Shown: one piece after another, positions 1-8,164 of the stretch
Layout: each line of letters opens with the position of its first letter
How positions within the stretch are numbered: the stretch's first letter is position 1
Source: Actinomadura rudentiformis
Lineage (GTDB): Bacteria; Actinomycetota; Actinomycetes; Streptosporangiales; Streptosporangiaceae
Length of the DNA stretch: 64,000 bases
Assembly (NCBI RefSeq): GCF_008923185.1
Contig: NZ_WBMT01000026.1
Location: 1 to 64,000 of the forward strand
Direction: 5' to 3'
Program-made: the position numbers and the translations under genes
The notes under the pieces: generated by a model
Told to the model about the DNA's origin: nothing
What the model saw: only the letters and a program-made list of their open reading frames with translations
Database searches by the model: none

Positions 1-142
1 GCCGCCCGCCGGACCGCCCGCCGCGCCGCCCGCCGGACCGTCCGCCGGGCCGCCTGCCGGACCGTCCGCTGAGTCGTCTGACGAGCCGCCGGCCAGGCGG
101 CCTGCCGGGCCGTCCGCTGGGGCGTCTGGTGGGGGTGGTGAG
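1..142. repeat. GC-rich tandem repeats at the left edge
   Basis: About five imperfect copies of a roughly 23-nt unit (core CTGCCGGACCGTCCGC) run from the window edge to the first gene. One plus-strand frame reads as Pro/Ala/Gly-rich peptide and stays open into the next coding region, so the array could be an N-terminal low-complexity extension of it. Another frame ends at TGA 144-146, overlapping the ATG at 146 (TGATG), as a translationally coupled upstream gene would. I cannot decide between these without upstream sequence. Confidence 0.6.
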
Positions 143-850
143 GTGATGTTGCTGGCTAAGGCTCACTATCCGGTGACCACTCTCGGCCCTGGAATTCGGG
201 CGGGGATCTGGATGCAGGGTTGTACGCTTCACTGCCCGGGATGCCTGTCCAGGGACACCTGGGAGGCGGACCCCGCCACGGCCGTGCCGGTCGAGGCGGT
301 GCTGGGCTGGCTGGCCTCGCTGCCCGGCCCGGTGGACGGTGTGACGATCTCCGGTGGGGAGCCGTTCCAGCAGCCGGCGGCCCTGGCGGCGCTGGTGTCG
401 GGAATCCGCACGTGGCGGGACGACCCCGCACGTGAGACGATTAGGTTGGACATTCTCGTCTACAGCGGATATGTCTACTCCCGGCTCTCGCGCGACCCTG
501 AGGCCCGCGAGATCCTGGATATGTGTGACGCCGTCATAACGGGGCCGTACGTCGACCGGCTCAATCCCGGGGGGCGACACCCTGAGAGTGGCTCTCTACT
601 CTGGAAGGGGTCGGCCAACCAGCGGATCGTGCCGCTGTCCTCTCTGGGACGCCGGAGGTACGGGGCGGTCGCCGACGGCGATTGGGAAAAGGAACACGCA
701 GGACCCCGAGTTCAGGTGTCCGTGGACGAGGGGCCGGAGGGAAGGCGGGTGTACTACATCGGGATCCCGCGAAGGGGTGACATGGATCACCTCACATCGA
801 CGCTCGACCGCGCCGGGGTGCGCGCCGGGGATGTGTCATGGCGACCTTGA
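143..850 (+). CDS. 4Fe-4S single-cluster (NrdG-like radical SAM) protein
   Basis: The 235-residue protein has a CxxxCxxC motif at residues 27, 31 and 34 (CTLHCPGC), as in the activating-protein branch of radical SAM enzymes that ligates one 4Fe-4S cluster, followed by the glycine-rich TISGGEPFQQ segment typical of the SAM-binding strand. It is close in size and layout to anaerobic ribonucleotide reductase activases, but no nrdD is visible; beside a zinc-ribbon/FHA gene it more likely serves a signalling or modification cluster (inference). Start may be GTG 143 or ATG 146; the frame is also open upstream through the Pro/Ala repeats, so the true N-terminus is uncertain. Its 3' end overlaps the next gene by 13 nt. 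Confidence 0.8.
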   Translation: MMLLAKAHYPVTTLGPGIRAGIWMQGCTLHCPGCLSRDTWEADPATAVPVEAVLGWLASLPGPVDGVTISGGEPFQQPAALAALVSGIRTWRDDPARETIRLDILVYSGYVYSRLSRDPEAREILDMCDAVITGPYVDRLNPGGRHPESGSLLWKGSANQRIVPLSSLGRRRYGAVADGDWEKEHAGPRVQVSVDEGPEGRRVYYIGIPRRGDMDHLTSTLDRAGVRAGDVSWRP

Positions 851-2079
851 ACTGTCCTGTCTGTGATGAGCCGTTCCAGCCTGGCGATCTGGTCTGCTTG
901 AGCTGCGGAGCCAACCTGGCCCGCGCCGGCGGAGGCCGCCGCCCGGGTGGGTACGAAAACCAGCCACCGGGACCTCCGATGCCTCAGTCTCCGCCGCCCT
1001 ACGGGGGGCAGCAGCATCCACCGCAGCAGCAGTACGGGCAGGGTTACCAACAGGAACCCCATCAGCAGGGGGGCTACCAGCAGGAGCCCTACCAGCAGCA
1101 GGGACCGCCCCCGCCGTCGTACCAGCAGCAGCCGCCGGACCCGTATCAGCAGGCTCCGCAGCAGCAGGCCCCGTCGATGCCGGACCCGTACCAGCAGCAG
1201 GCGCCGCCGCAGCAGCAGGCTCCGCCGCCTCAGGACCCCTGGGGCGCGCCGCAGCATGACCAGCAGCAGCATCAGCAGCCTGCGCAGGACCAGTGGGGGG
1301 CGCCGATGCCGCAGGCCCCGCAGCAGCAGGCTCCGCAGCAGCAGGCACCGGACCAGTACCAGCCCGACCAGTACCAGCCGGACCCCTACCAGCAGCAGGG
1401 ACCGCCGCCGCAGCAGCAGGCTCCGCAACACCACCCCGGCGGCCACACGCCTCCGCCACCGCCGCAGCAGCAGGACTGGGGGGCGCCCCCGCCGGTGCAG
1501 GGTGGCTGGGGTGCGCCGCAGGCGCCGGAGCAGCAGCACCAGCACCAGCCGCACATGCCGGGTGACCACGGTTTCCCGCCGCCTCCGCAACAGCACATGC
1601 CGCCGCCGCCCGGACGTGAGCAGACCCTGCTCCCGCCCGATCAGATGGGTCAGCCTCCGCGACCGGGGGCCGACAGCACGGCGTTCATGTGCCCCTACTG
1701 CGAGGCAGTGCTGACCAACCCGGGCGCCTCGCAGTGCGACTCGTGCCTGCGGCCCCTTCCGGCGCAGGGAACGCCCGTTCTGCGCGTGCACTTCCCGACC
1801 GGGGAGCTCAAGGTCTCGGTCGGGCAGCACCTCGTGCTCGGCCGCGACGCGGGCCAGTCGCCGGTGGCGGCGACGTTCACGCAGTACGACAACGTGTCAC
1901 GGCGCCACTCCACCGTCTGGCTCGATCCTTCCGGGACCGCCTGGGTACGGGACGAGGGTTCCACCAACGGCACGTTCGTCAACGGTGAACGCCTTCCGCG
2001 CGGCGTCGAGGCCCCCCTCCGCGACGGCGACCAGCTCCGCCTGGCCGCCGACGTGACAGGTACCGTCCAGCTCAACTAG
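838..2079 (+). CDS. Double zinc-ribbon FHA-domain protein with Gln/Pro-rich linker
   Basis: This 413-residue protein begins with a four-cysteine zinc ribbon (C6, C9, C20, C23), continues with about 240 residues very rich in Gln and Pro (YQQQ, PPPQQQAP), then a second four-cysteine ribbon (C285, C288, C300, C303) and a C-terminal FHA domain from about residue 318. The FHA phosphothreonine-binding motifs GRD, SRRHS and GSTNGTFVNG are intact, so it should bind a phosphothreonine partner of a Ser/Thr kinase. The long disordered linker suggests a flexible scaffold. Its ATG lies inside the end of the preceding 4Fe-4S gene, implying coupled translation. No signal peptide is seen; cytoplasmic. The partner kinase is unknown, though three kinases lie in this window. 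Confidence 0.88.
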   Translation: MATLNCPVCDEPFQPGDLVCLSCGANLARAGGGRRPGGYENQPPGPPMPQSPPPYGGQQHPPQQQYGQGYQQEPHQQGGYQQEPYQQQGPPPPSYQQQPPDPYQQAPQQQAPSMPDPYQQQAPPQQQAPPPQDPWGAPQHDQQQHQQPAQDQWGAPMPQAPQQQAPQQQAPDQYQPDQYQPDPYQQQGPPPQQQAPQHHPGGHTPPPPPQQQDWGAPPPVQGGWGAPQAPEQQHQHQPHMPGDHGFPPPPQQHMPPPPGREQTLLPPDQMGQPPRPGADSTAFMCPYCEAVLTNPGASQCDSCLRPLPAQGTPVLRVHFPTGELKVSVGQHLVLGRDAGQSPVAATFTQYDNVSRRHSTVWLDPSGTAWVRDEGSTNGTFVNGERLPRGVEAPLRDGDQLRLAADVTGTVQLN

Positions 2080-2098
2080 ACACGACCAGGTGAGTCCG

Positions 2099-2130
2099 AA
2101 AGGCGGCCCCCCATCGGGGAGGCCGCCTTT
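2099..2130 (+). terminator. Rho-independent terminator after the FHA gene
   Basis: AAAGGCGGCC and GGCCGCCTTT form a 10-bp stem 20 nt past the stop codon, with T residues on the 3' side. Confidence 0.85.
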
Positions 2131-2425
2131 CCACGTCTGCGGCGTCGGCTGGCCTGCTGGCATCGTGGGTGCCGCTCGCCCCTCGGGTGGGTCGCCCCCT
2201 TCGGGAGTCTCCGGTGCCGAGGTTCTTTCAGCGTCTTGACCGCTGGCTGCGTTTTGCTGGTTTCGTGTCGGCCGATTCGGTGTCTCTCACCCGGCCGCTA
2301 TTGGTTCTGTGGTGTGTTGCGATTCTGTGATCTTTTAGGGGCCAACCGCGGGATCGGGGAGGGCGTCTTGTGTTCATGCGCCTCAATCGTGATGCGCATG
2401 CACAACTCCTCTGGGGAAGAACTTT

Positions 2426-3151
2426 ATGCGCAGAACTTTCAGCACTCTCGGCGCTGCCGTGCTGGCGGCGTCCCTCGTCGCGCCCGGCACCGCGCACGCG
2501 GCCGCCGAGCCGCGGGACAGCAAGATCGTGGACTTCAAGATCTCCACGACCAAGGACGCCTGGCTGACCGTGTCGGGACGGCTGGCGGCGGCCGACGGCA
2601 GCCCGGTCGGCGCGGGCAGGGACCTCATCATCGAGACCATGCCCGCCAGCCGTTCCAAGTGGTACCGCATGCCGCTGTCCAAGAAGGCGAAGCCGATCAA
2701 GCTCAAGACCCGCGAGGGCGGCGCCTTCTCCGGCAGGTACTACGCGGGTTACGCGCACGGCTGGTACCGGATCAGGTTCGCCGGCGGCCCGCTCCTCAAG
2801 CCCGCGGTGAGCGCCGTGGTCCGCGACACCCGGATCAACGCCCTGACCACCAAGTGGAAGGTGACGCCGCGCAAGGTCCGCAAGGGCGGGTACGTCACGT
2901 TCAGCGGTGTGCTCACGCATGACCCGGTCGTGAAGTACGTGCCGTTCGCCGGGCAGCGGGTCTACATTTACGGCCGCATCAAGGGCCAGAAGAAGTGGTA
3001 TTGGTACGCCCGGCCCAAGACCAACTCCAAGGGCTACTTCAAGGCCCGTTTCAGGGTCTCCAAGGACACCTATTTCGAGTGGTACTACGCGGGCAACGCG
3101 ACGCACTACTACGACTTCCCGCTGAAGTCGACGTTCGTCGACGTCCGCTGA
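2426..3151 (+). CDS. Secreted two-domain beta-rich protein of unknown function
   Basis: The 241-residue product starts with a Sec signal peptide (MRRTFSTLGAAVLAAS, cleavage after AHA near residue 25). The mature part looks like two similar beta-sandwich units: each runs from an ISTTKDAWLTVSGR / VTPRKVRKGGYVTFSG strand pair through a G-x-V-R/Y-I strand to a WY-rich ending (YYAGYAHGWYRIRF and WYYAGNATHYYDF). This resembles Ig-like or bacterial invasin-type surface modules, but I cannot name a family. The start is supported by GGGGAAG seven bases upstream. The stop codon lies inside the first copy of a 19-bp tandem duplication. Confidence 0.8.
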   Translation: MRRTFSTLGAAVLAASLVAPGTAHAAAEPRDSKIVDFKISTTKDAWLTVSGRLAAADGSPVGAGRDLIIETMPASRSKWYRMPLSKKAKPIKLKTREGGAFSGRYYAGYAHGWYRIRFAGGPLLKPAVSAVVRDTRINALTTKWKVTPRKVRKGGYVTFSGVLTHDPVVKYVPFAGQRVYIYGRIKGQKKWYWYARPKTNSKGYFKARFRVSKDTYFEWYYAGNATHYYDFPLKSTFVDVR

Positions 3152-3184
3152 CTGAGGCCTGGAAAGCTGACTGAAGCCCGGAAA
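3147..3184 (+). repeat. 19-bp tandem duplication spanning a stop codon
   Basis: Two 19-nt copies (3147-3165 and 3166-3184) match at 17 of 19 positions; the first contains the TGA of the secreted-protein gene. The unit length is not a multiple of three, so the second TGA falls in a different frame. Confidence 0.85.
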
Positions 3185-3187
3185 GGA

Positions 3188-3224
3188 GAACGGGGGCCGT
3201 CCCTTGGTGGGACGGCCCCCGTTC
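3188..3224 (+). terminator. Strong hairpin terminator
   Basis: A 16-bp perfect stem, GAACGGGGGCCGTCCC with its complement around a TTGGT loop, follows the secreted-protein gene. Confidence 0.88.
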
Positions 3225-3304
3225 CCTTGGCGCTCGGTCGGCCGGTAACGCTCGGTCCGCCGCGGTCGGTCGCAGCGTTCGGTCCGCCGTAACGCGGGTT
3301 TCGA

Positions 3305-3333
3305 GCACCCGCTCGGTTCGAACCCTCGGGTGC
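3305..3333 (-). terminator. Hairpin downstream of typA
   Basis: GCACCCG pairs with CGGGTGC around an inner GGTTCGAACC palindrome, 17 nt past the typA stop on the minus strand. It is GC-rich without a clear U-tract. Confidence 0.55.
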
Positions 3334-3349
3334 GCCTAAGGGTATGCGG

Positions 3350-5203
3350 TCAGCCGGACCGCTTGGCACGGGCGCGGGTGCGCTCGCGCTCCTTGGCGTC
3401 CAGGACGACCTTGCGGAGCCGGACGGCGCTCGGGGTGACCTCGACGCATTCGTCCTCGCGGCAGAACTCAAGAGCCTCTTCGAGGGAGAGGATCTTCGGC
3501 GGGGTGAGCCGTTCGAGTTCGTCACCGGTGGACGAACGCATGTTGGTGAGCTTCTTCTCCTTGGTGATGTTGACGTCCATGTCGTCGGAACGGGAGTTCT
3601 CGCCGACGATCATGCCCTCGTACACCTCGGTGGTGGGGCCAACGAAGAACGTGCCGCGCTCCTGCAGGTTGGTGATGGCGTACGCGGTCGCGGGGCCGGT
3701 GCGGTCGGCCACGAGCGAGCCGGACGGGCGGGTGCGCAGCTCGCCGAACCAGGGCTCGTACCTCTCGAACACGTGGTGCGCCATGCCGGTGCCGCGGGTC
3801 TCGGTCATGAACTCGGTGCGGAAGCCGATCAGGCCGCGCGCCGGGACCAGGAACTCCATCCGGATCCAGCCGGTGCCGTGGTTGGTCATGTGCTCCATGC
3901 GGCCCTTGCGGACGGCCATGAGCTGCGTGACCGCGCCCAAATGCTCCTCGGGGATGTCGATGGTGAGCCGCTCGACCGGCTCGTGCTTCTTGCCGTCGAT
4001 CTCCCTGGTGACCACCTGGGGCTTGCCGACGGTCAGCTCGTAGGACTCGCGGCGCATGTTCTCGACCAGGATGGCAAGGGCGAGCTCGCCGCGGCCCTGG
4101 ACCTCCCAGGTGTCGGGACGCTCGGTCGGCAGGACCCGGATGGACACGTTGCCGACCAGCTCGCGGTCGAGGCGGTCCTTGACCATGCGGGCGGTGACCT
4201 TGGTGCCCTTCTCCCGGCCGGCCATCGGGCTGCTGTTGGTGCCGATGGTCATGGAGATCGCGGGCTCGTCCACCGTGATCAGCGGCAGCGGGCGCGGGTC
4301 GTCGGGGTCGGCGATGGTGTCGCCGATCATGATCTCCGGGATGCCGGCGATCGCGATGATGTCGCCGGGGCCGGCCTCGTCGGCGGGCTTGCGCTCCAGC
4401 GCGTCCGTCATCAGCAGCTCGGTGATCTTGACCCGCTCGATGCTGCCGTCGTGGCGGCACCAGGCGACCTGCTGGCCCTTCTTGATCGTGCCCGCGTACA
4501 GGCGGCAGAGCGCGATCCGGCCCAGGTAGCTGGAGGCGTCCAGGTTGGTGACGTGCGCCTGGAGCGGGGAGTCGGGGTCGAACGAGGGCGCCGGGATGGT
4601 GTTCTTGATCACCTCGAACAGCGGCTCGAGGTCCTCGCTGTCGGGCATCTCGCCGTTGGCCGGCTTGTTGAGCGAGGCGCGTCCGGCGCGGCCGGAGGCG
4701 AAGACGATCGGGAACTCGATCTGGTCCTCTTCGGCGTCGAGGTCCATGAACAGCTCGTACGTCTCGTCCACGACCTCGTCGATGCGCGCGTCGGGCCGGT
4801 CGGTCTTGTTGACGACCAGGATGACCGGCAGCTTGGCCTCCAGGGCCTTGCGCAGCACGAACCGGGTCTGGGGGAGGGGGCCCTCGCTGGCGTCCACCAG
4901 CAGGACGACGCCGTCGACCATGGACAGGCCGCGCTCGACCTCGCCGCCGAAGTCCGCGTGCCCCGGGGTGTCGATGATGTTGATCGTCATCCCGTTGTGC
5001 CGGACCGCGGTGTTCTTGGCCAGGATGGTGATGCCCTTCTCACGCTCCAGGTCGTTGGAGTCCATGACGCGGTCATCGACGGCCTGGTTTTCGCGGAAGG
5101 CGCCGGACTGCCAGAGCATGGCGTCGACCAGGGTGGTCTTGCCGTGGTCGACATGGGCGACGATAGCGACGTTACGCAGGTCATCGCGCGTGGAGAAGGG
5201 CAT
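3350..5203 (-). CDS. typA: Translational GTPase TypA/BipA
   Basis: The 617-residue product has the full translational GTPase signature near its N-terminus: G1 HVDHGKTT, G3 DTPGHADFGGEVERG and G4 NKTD, followed by EF-G-like domains and the TypA-specific C-terminal part (TRGTGMAHHVFERYEPW). TypA/BipA binds the 70S ribosome and helps 50S assembly and stress or cold adaptation. I chose the ATG at 5203 (MPFSTRDDLRNVAIVAHVDH) because family members begin here; an in-frame ATG 17 codons upstream adds an unconserved segment. No strong ribosome site is seen at either start. The gene stands alone. Confidence 0.96.
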   Translation of the reverse strand: MPFSTRDDLRNVAIVAHVDHGKTTLVDAMLWQSGAFRENQAVDDRVMDSNDLEREKGITILAKNTAVRHNGMTINIIDTPGHADFGGEVERGLSMVDGVVLLVDASEGPLPQTRFVLRKALEAKLPVILVVNKTDRPDARIDEVVDETYELFMDLDAEEDQIEFPIVFASGRAGRASLNKPANGEMPDSEDLEPLFEVIKNTIPAPSFDPDSPLQAHVTNLDASSYLGRIALCRLYAGTIKKGQQVAWCRHDGSIERVKITELLMTDALERKPADEAGPGDIIAIAGIPEIMIGDTIADPDDPRPLPLITVDEPAISMTIGTNSSPMAGREKGTKVTARMVKDRLDRELVGNVSIRVLPTERPDTWEVQGRGELALAILVENMRRESYELTVGKPQVVTREIDGKKHEPVERLTIDIPEEHLGAVTQLMAVRKGRMEHMTNHGTGWIRMEFLVPARGLIGFRTEFMTETRGTGMAHHVFERYEPWFGELRTRPSGSLVADRTGPATAYAITNLQERGTFFVGPTTEVYEGMIVGENSRSDDMDVNITKEKKLTNMRSSTGDELERLTPPKILSLEEALEFCREDECVEVTPSAVRLRKVVLDAKERERTRARAKRSG

Positions 5204-5568
5204 GCGAACTCGCTTGGGTGAAGGAGTGGAGGTCGCCGCAGACGTGCGGCCCACCCGATTCTACTTGCCGCACCAACCAGTACCGGCCGGTCGCCGGACA
5301 ACCGAGGCATCTTACGCCCTGATTAGGGTCCTTTGCGGCGTTTGCCCGGTGTGATCGTGACGGCCGCCGACGCGTTCTTCACGAGGTGGCTGTACGTCGT
5401 TCACCCGTACGGCGCGCCCGCGGTGAGCAGGGCCCGAGTGCCGAAAATGTGGCGAAAGTCTCGCAGCATGTCCCAATCGTCACAGCTGTCTCGTTTGGCG
5501 TACTTTGCCATTTCTTTGTACGCTCCTGCGGATCCGGCTGCTCGACGCCCTGTCGAGGGCGGCGGCCG
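5204..5568. other. Divergent intergenic region between typA and the NlpC/P60 transcript
   Basis: This stretch should hold the typA promoter (minus strand) and the promoter of the riboswitch-led NlpC/P60 mRNA (plus strand). The plus frame of the downstream gene happens to stay open here, but riboswitch structure and a better start argue against translation. I see no other gene. Confidence 0.6.
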
Positions 5569-5689
5569 GACCGCCGAGTCCCCCATGCGGGGAGCCGGGG
5601 ACCCAAATCCCCCCGGGGCGAATCTGCGTTCACGCGACGCGGTAGGGCGACTCCTGGCCCGAGCCCGTCAGCTAACCCGGTAGGCGGAC
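5569..5689 (+). promoter_or_regulatory. c-di-AMP riboswitch (ydaO/yuaA class)
   Basis: The conserved blocks of the ydaO/yuaA class appear in order: GCCGGGGACCCA, GGGGCGAATCTGCG, GGTAGGGCGACTCC, and the diagnostic CCCGAGCCCGTCAGCTAACC ending in CGGTAGGCG. Outer bases 5569-5575 (GACCGCC) pair with GGCGGAC 5683-5689 as P1, with one mismatch. In actinobacteria this class controls cell-wall hydrolase genes, and the next gene is an NlpC/P60 protein. P1 abuts the purine-rich ribosome site at 5690-5700, so ligand-stabilised P1 could affect translation or termination; no separate terminator is obvious. Confidence 0.93.
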
Positions 5690-5709
5690 GAGGAGAGGAG
5701 AACACCGGC

Positions 5710-6735
5710 TTGGCACCGGACCCCCGGCGGCGCCGTTTCGTCATGCCCATCGCCGCCACGGCCTCCGCGGCCGCGGTGATCGCGATCGGCGCCATCGCCC
5801 CCGCACAGGCCGCGCCGTCCATCCCTGGACGGATCGCCGCCGTCGCTCCCACCCCCGGTACGACCGGGAAGCCCACCGAACGCGAGCTGCGCAAGAAGCT
5901 CGACGCCCTCAACACCGAGGCCGAGAAGCTCACCGAGCTGTACAACAAAGCCCGGGTCGAGCTCGGCAAGGCCAAGAACGCCGTCCGCGAGGCCACCCGG
6001 CAGGCCGCCGCCCTGACGGCCCAGGCTGCCCCCGCCCGCGAACAGCTCAGCGGCTTCGCCGCCAGCAACTACATGACCGGCGGCCCCGACATGATGTTCG
6101 CCTCCGGCAACAGCACCGAGGGGCTGGCGAGCTCGGCGTACCTGGCCCAGAACCGTGCCTCTGTCGTGAACGCGCTGCAGGCACGGATCGACCAGGCCAC
6201 CAAGGCCCAGCAGGACGCCCAGGCCACGAACGCGGCCGCCCAGCAGGCCGCCACCCAGGCCGAGAAGGCCAGGTCGGCGGCCAAGGCCAAGGTGGACGAG
6301 GTCACCAAGCAGCTCGACAAGCTGACGACCACCAGGGTCAAGGACCCCAAGTCCGGGTTCACCGCCGTCATCAAGGGCTCCGACCTGCCCGCCAAGATGA
6401 CCCGCAAGGCCCTCACCAAGATCGGCAGCCCGTACGTGTGGGCGGCGGCGGGCCCGAACAGCTTCGACTGCTCCGGCCTGGTCGTCTGGGCGTACGCGAA
6501 GGTCGGCAAGCCCGGCCTCCCGCACTACACCGGCGACCTTTACCAGCTCGGCAGCAAGGTCGACAAGGGCGACCTCCGCGCCGGCGACCTGGTCTACTTC
6601 GGCGGCAGCCTCCACCACATGGGCATCTACGTGGGCGGCGGCCGCTACCTCCACGCCCCCCAGACCGGCGACGTGGTCAAGATCTCTAAGGTCTCCGACC
6701 GCTCCGACTACGCCGGAGCCAACCGCATCTCCTAA
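5710..6735 (+). CDS. Secreted NlpC/P60 cell-wall hydrolase
   Basis: The 341-residue protein has an N-terminal export signal (RRRRF, then an alanine-rich core ending PAQAA), a long alpha-helical coiled coil (about residues 55-220, Ala/Lys/Gln-rich), and a C-terminal NlpC/P60 peptidase domain. Catalytic residues are visible: Cys in FDCSGLVVWAY, His in LHHMGIYVGGG, and His in YLHAPQTGD. Such enzymes cut D-Glu to diamino-acid bonds in peptidoglycan stems, and coiled coils often regulate them through FtsX-like partners. I prefer the TTG at 5710, behind a GAGGAGAGGAG site; ATG 5743 would spoil the charged signal region, and upstream starts fall in the riboswitch. Confidence 0.9.
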   Translation: MAPDPRRRRFVMPIAATASAAAVIAIGAIAPAQAAPSIPGRIAAVAPTPGTTGKPTERELRKKLDALNTEAEKLTELYNKARVELGKAKNAVREATRQAAALTAQAAPAREQLSGFAASNYMTGGPDMMFASGNSTEGLASSAYLAQNRASVVNALQARIDQATKAQQDAQATNAAAQQAATQAEKARSAAKAKVDEVTKQLDKLTTTRVKDPKSGFTAVIKGSDLPAKMTRKALTKIGSPYVWAAAGPNSFDCSGLVVWAYAKVGKPGLPHYTGDLYQLGSKVDKGDLRAGDLVYFGGSLHHMGIYVGGGRYLHAPQTGDVVKISKVSDRSDYAGANRIS

Positions 6736-6773
6736 CCGGGCAGCGCCGATTTCAGACGAGTGTCTTAACGCTT

Positions 6774-6807
6774 GAGCGGCCGCGGGGTCAGCACTCCGCG
6801 GCCGCTC
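6774..6807 (+). terminator. Hairpin terminator after the NlpC/P60 gene
   Basis: GAGCGGCCGCGG and CCGCGGCCGCTC form a 12-bp stem around a short loop about 40 nt after the stop. Confidence 0.8.
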
Positions 6808-6880
6808 GTCACGTTAGGTCAGCAGGTCGGATGAAGCCGACCCGTGGTGCCGGGCAGCTTGTGGCGCCAGCTCGGCACGC

Positions 6881-6916
6881 TGTGCCGGGTCAGATCGTTG
6901 TGCCGGGTCAGCGCAG
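6881..6916 (-). repeat. 18-bp tandem duplication at the Nudix gene stop
   Basis: TGTGCCGGGTCAG occurs at 6881-6893 and again at 6899-6911 (period 18); the second copy holds the minus-strand stop (TCA 6908-6910). On the coding strand each copy carries TGACCCGGCACA. A more decayed relative lies at about 6845-6861. Confidence 0.7.
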
Positions 6917-7294
6917 GTAGGAAGCGATGGCCTCGACTACCGGGAGGTCGCCGGGCAGCCATTCGACCTCGTGGAGCTCGTCCCGGCTCAGCCAGCGCAG
7001 CGCCAGATGCTCCAGCGCCTGCGGCTCGCCTTCGACGAGGTCGGCCGTCCAGACCCGCAGTACGCTCTCTGCGCCCAGCGGCCAGTCACCGCCGATGCGT
7101 TCAGTGAGTGCGACCTTGACGTCCAGCTCCTCGTGGCACTCCCGGACCAGCGCGTCCTCGTCGGATTCACCGGGATCGACCTTGCCGCCGGGGAACTCCC
7201 AACCACCCGCCAGCTCGGCGGGTTCAGCCCGCTGGGCGGCGAGCAGGCGGCCGTCCCGGATGATCGCGGCTCCTACGACAACATTGATGGTCAT
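6908..7294 (-). CDS. MutT-like Nudix (8-oxo-dGTP diphosphatase-like) hydrolase
   Basis: The 128-residue protein is a single Nudix domain with a complete Nudix box, GGKVDPGESDEDALVREC followed by HEELDV. It has the MutT layout: N-terminal VVVGAAIIRDGRLLAAQR, WEFPGGK, then a late aromatic/acidic strand. It probably sanitises oxidised nucleotides such as 8-oxo-dGTP. I choose ATG 7294 (MTINVVV) because GGAGAGGTG lies just before it; a TTG at 7309 adds five residues. Upstream on the same strand lies the Mut7-C gene, 70 bases away, so the two may be cotranscribed. Confidence 0.92.
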   Translation of the reverse strand: MTINVVVGAAIIRDGRLLAAQRAEPAELAGGWEFPGGKVDPGESDEDALVRECHEELDVKVALTERIGGDWPLGAESVLRVWTADLVEGEPQALEHLALRWLSRDELHEVEWLPGDLPVVEAIASYLR

Positions 7295-7364
7295 CACCTC
7301 TCCGGCCAATCATCCCTCTCTTCCTCGGGCGGGATGGGGTGGAGGGGGTGAAGTGTGAGCCAAC

Positions 7365-8123
7365 TCAGGCCCCGGCCGCCGCGACGGTCCGGGTGGCGCG
7401 CTCGACGATCTCCTCCAGATGCCCGCCGTGCGCACCGCGCCAGTACACCTGGCCGCAGTCGGCGCAGCGCCCGTACACGTCATAGCTGCGGAGCGTGCCC
7501 GCCTGGACCTGGGCTTCGATCTCCTCCTTGCCGACGGTGACGAGCACGCCGTTGCAGGCGGTGCAGCGCGTCCAGGGCCGCAGCGCGGGCGCGAACCGGT
7601 CGAGCACATCGCCGAGCTGGTCGTCCGGCCGCGACCCGCGCACGTACGCGCCGAGCCACAACGCCCGGCGCCGCAACAGGCCGCGGTCCTGGGTCAGCAG
7701 GACGCGCCGCTCCTCGTTCGCCTGGACGACCAGCGCCGGGTCGTCCATGTCGTTGTGGTACGCGGTGTCCAGCCCGAGCAGCCGCAGGCGACGGGCCAGC
7801 GTGCCGAGGTGCACGTCGAGCAGGAAACGCGGTGCGTCCTGTCCCGGCTCCAGCGGTACCGGCTGCGGCCTGGGCATGGGCGCCACCTGCACCACGTCGC
7901 CCGCGGCGGGCCGGCGTGACGGCTCGGCCGGGGCGCCGTCGATCGTGATGGGCCCGGCTTCGGGCAGCGGAACGCCGAGGGCCTCGACGAGGTGACCGAT
8001 CGTCGACGTTCCGTCGTAGGCGATCCGCTGCCGTGCGCGCCGCCGCGCCGCGGGAAGGAACGGCTGCAGCTCTTCGGGGATCTCAAAATGTACGGCGGGT
8101 TGATTGTCGTCCAGGTCGTCCAC
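7365..8123 (-). CDS. Mut7-C RNase-fold protein with N-terminal ubiquitin-like domain
   Basis: The 252-residue protein has the two-part structure of the Mut7-C family. Residues 1-80 look like a beta-grasp (ThiS/ubiquitin-like) domain ending in PAAGDVVQVAP. The rest is a PIN-like Mut7-C domain starting FLLDVHLGTLARRLRLLGLDT, with acidic residues in HNDMDDP and LLTQDRGLLRR, and a terminal zinc ribbon (CTACN ... CADCGQVYWRG). Members are predicted RNases, but substrates are unknown. The start is a GTG with a weak ribosome site. It lies 41 bases from the amidohydrolase gene, same strand. Confidence 0.88.
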   Translation of the reverse strand: MDDLDDNQPAVHFEIPEELQPFLPAARRRARQRIAYDGTSTIGHLVEALGVPLPEAGPITIDGAPAEPSRRPAAGDVVQVAPMPRPQPVPLEPGQDAPRFLLDVHLGTLARRLRLLGLDTAYHNDMDDPALVVQANEERRVLLTQDRGLLRRRALWLGAYVRGSRPDDQLGDVLDRFAPALRPWTRCTACNGVLVTVGKEEIEAQVQAGTLRSYDVYGRCADCGQVYWRGAHGGHLEEIVERATRTVAAAGA

Positions 8124-8164
8124 GTCGCCAGCATGCCACGCGGCGGCCTCCCGTCACCTCCGAG

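Noticed and set aside
787..1830. A 347-codon open frame opposite the FHA gene
   Set aside because: An Arg/Leu repeat produced by the complement of the Gln/Pro-rich linker.
3306..3335. GGTTCGAACC looking like a tRNA T-loop
   Set aside because: No acceptor, D or anticodon arm can be formed around it; the sequence is part of the typA hairpin.
3344..5221. A 625-codon open frame on the plus strand
   Set aside because: It is antisense to typA and low in conserved motifs; GC-rich codon bias creates long open frames opposite real genes.
5386..5709. Longer N-terminus for the NlpC/P60 protein
   Set aside because: The segment is occupied by a c-di-AMP riboswitch, and the TTG at 5710 gives a signal peptide and a ribosome site.
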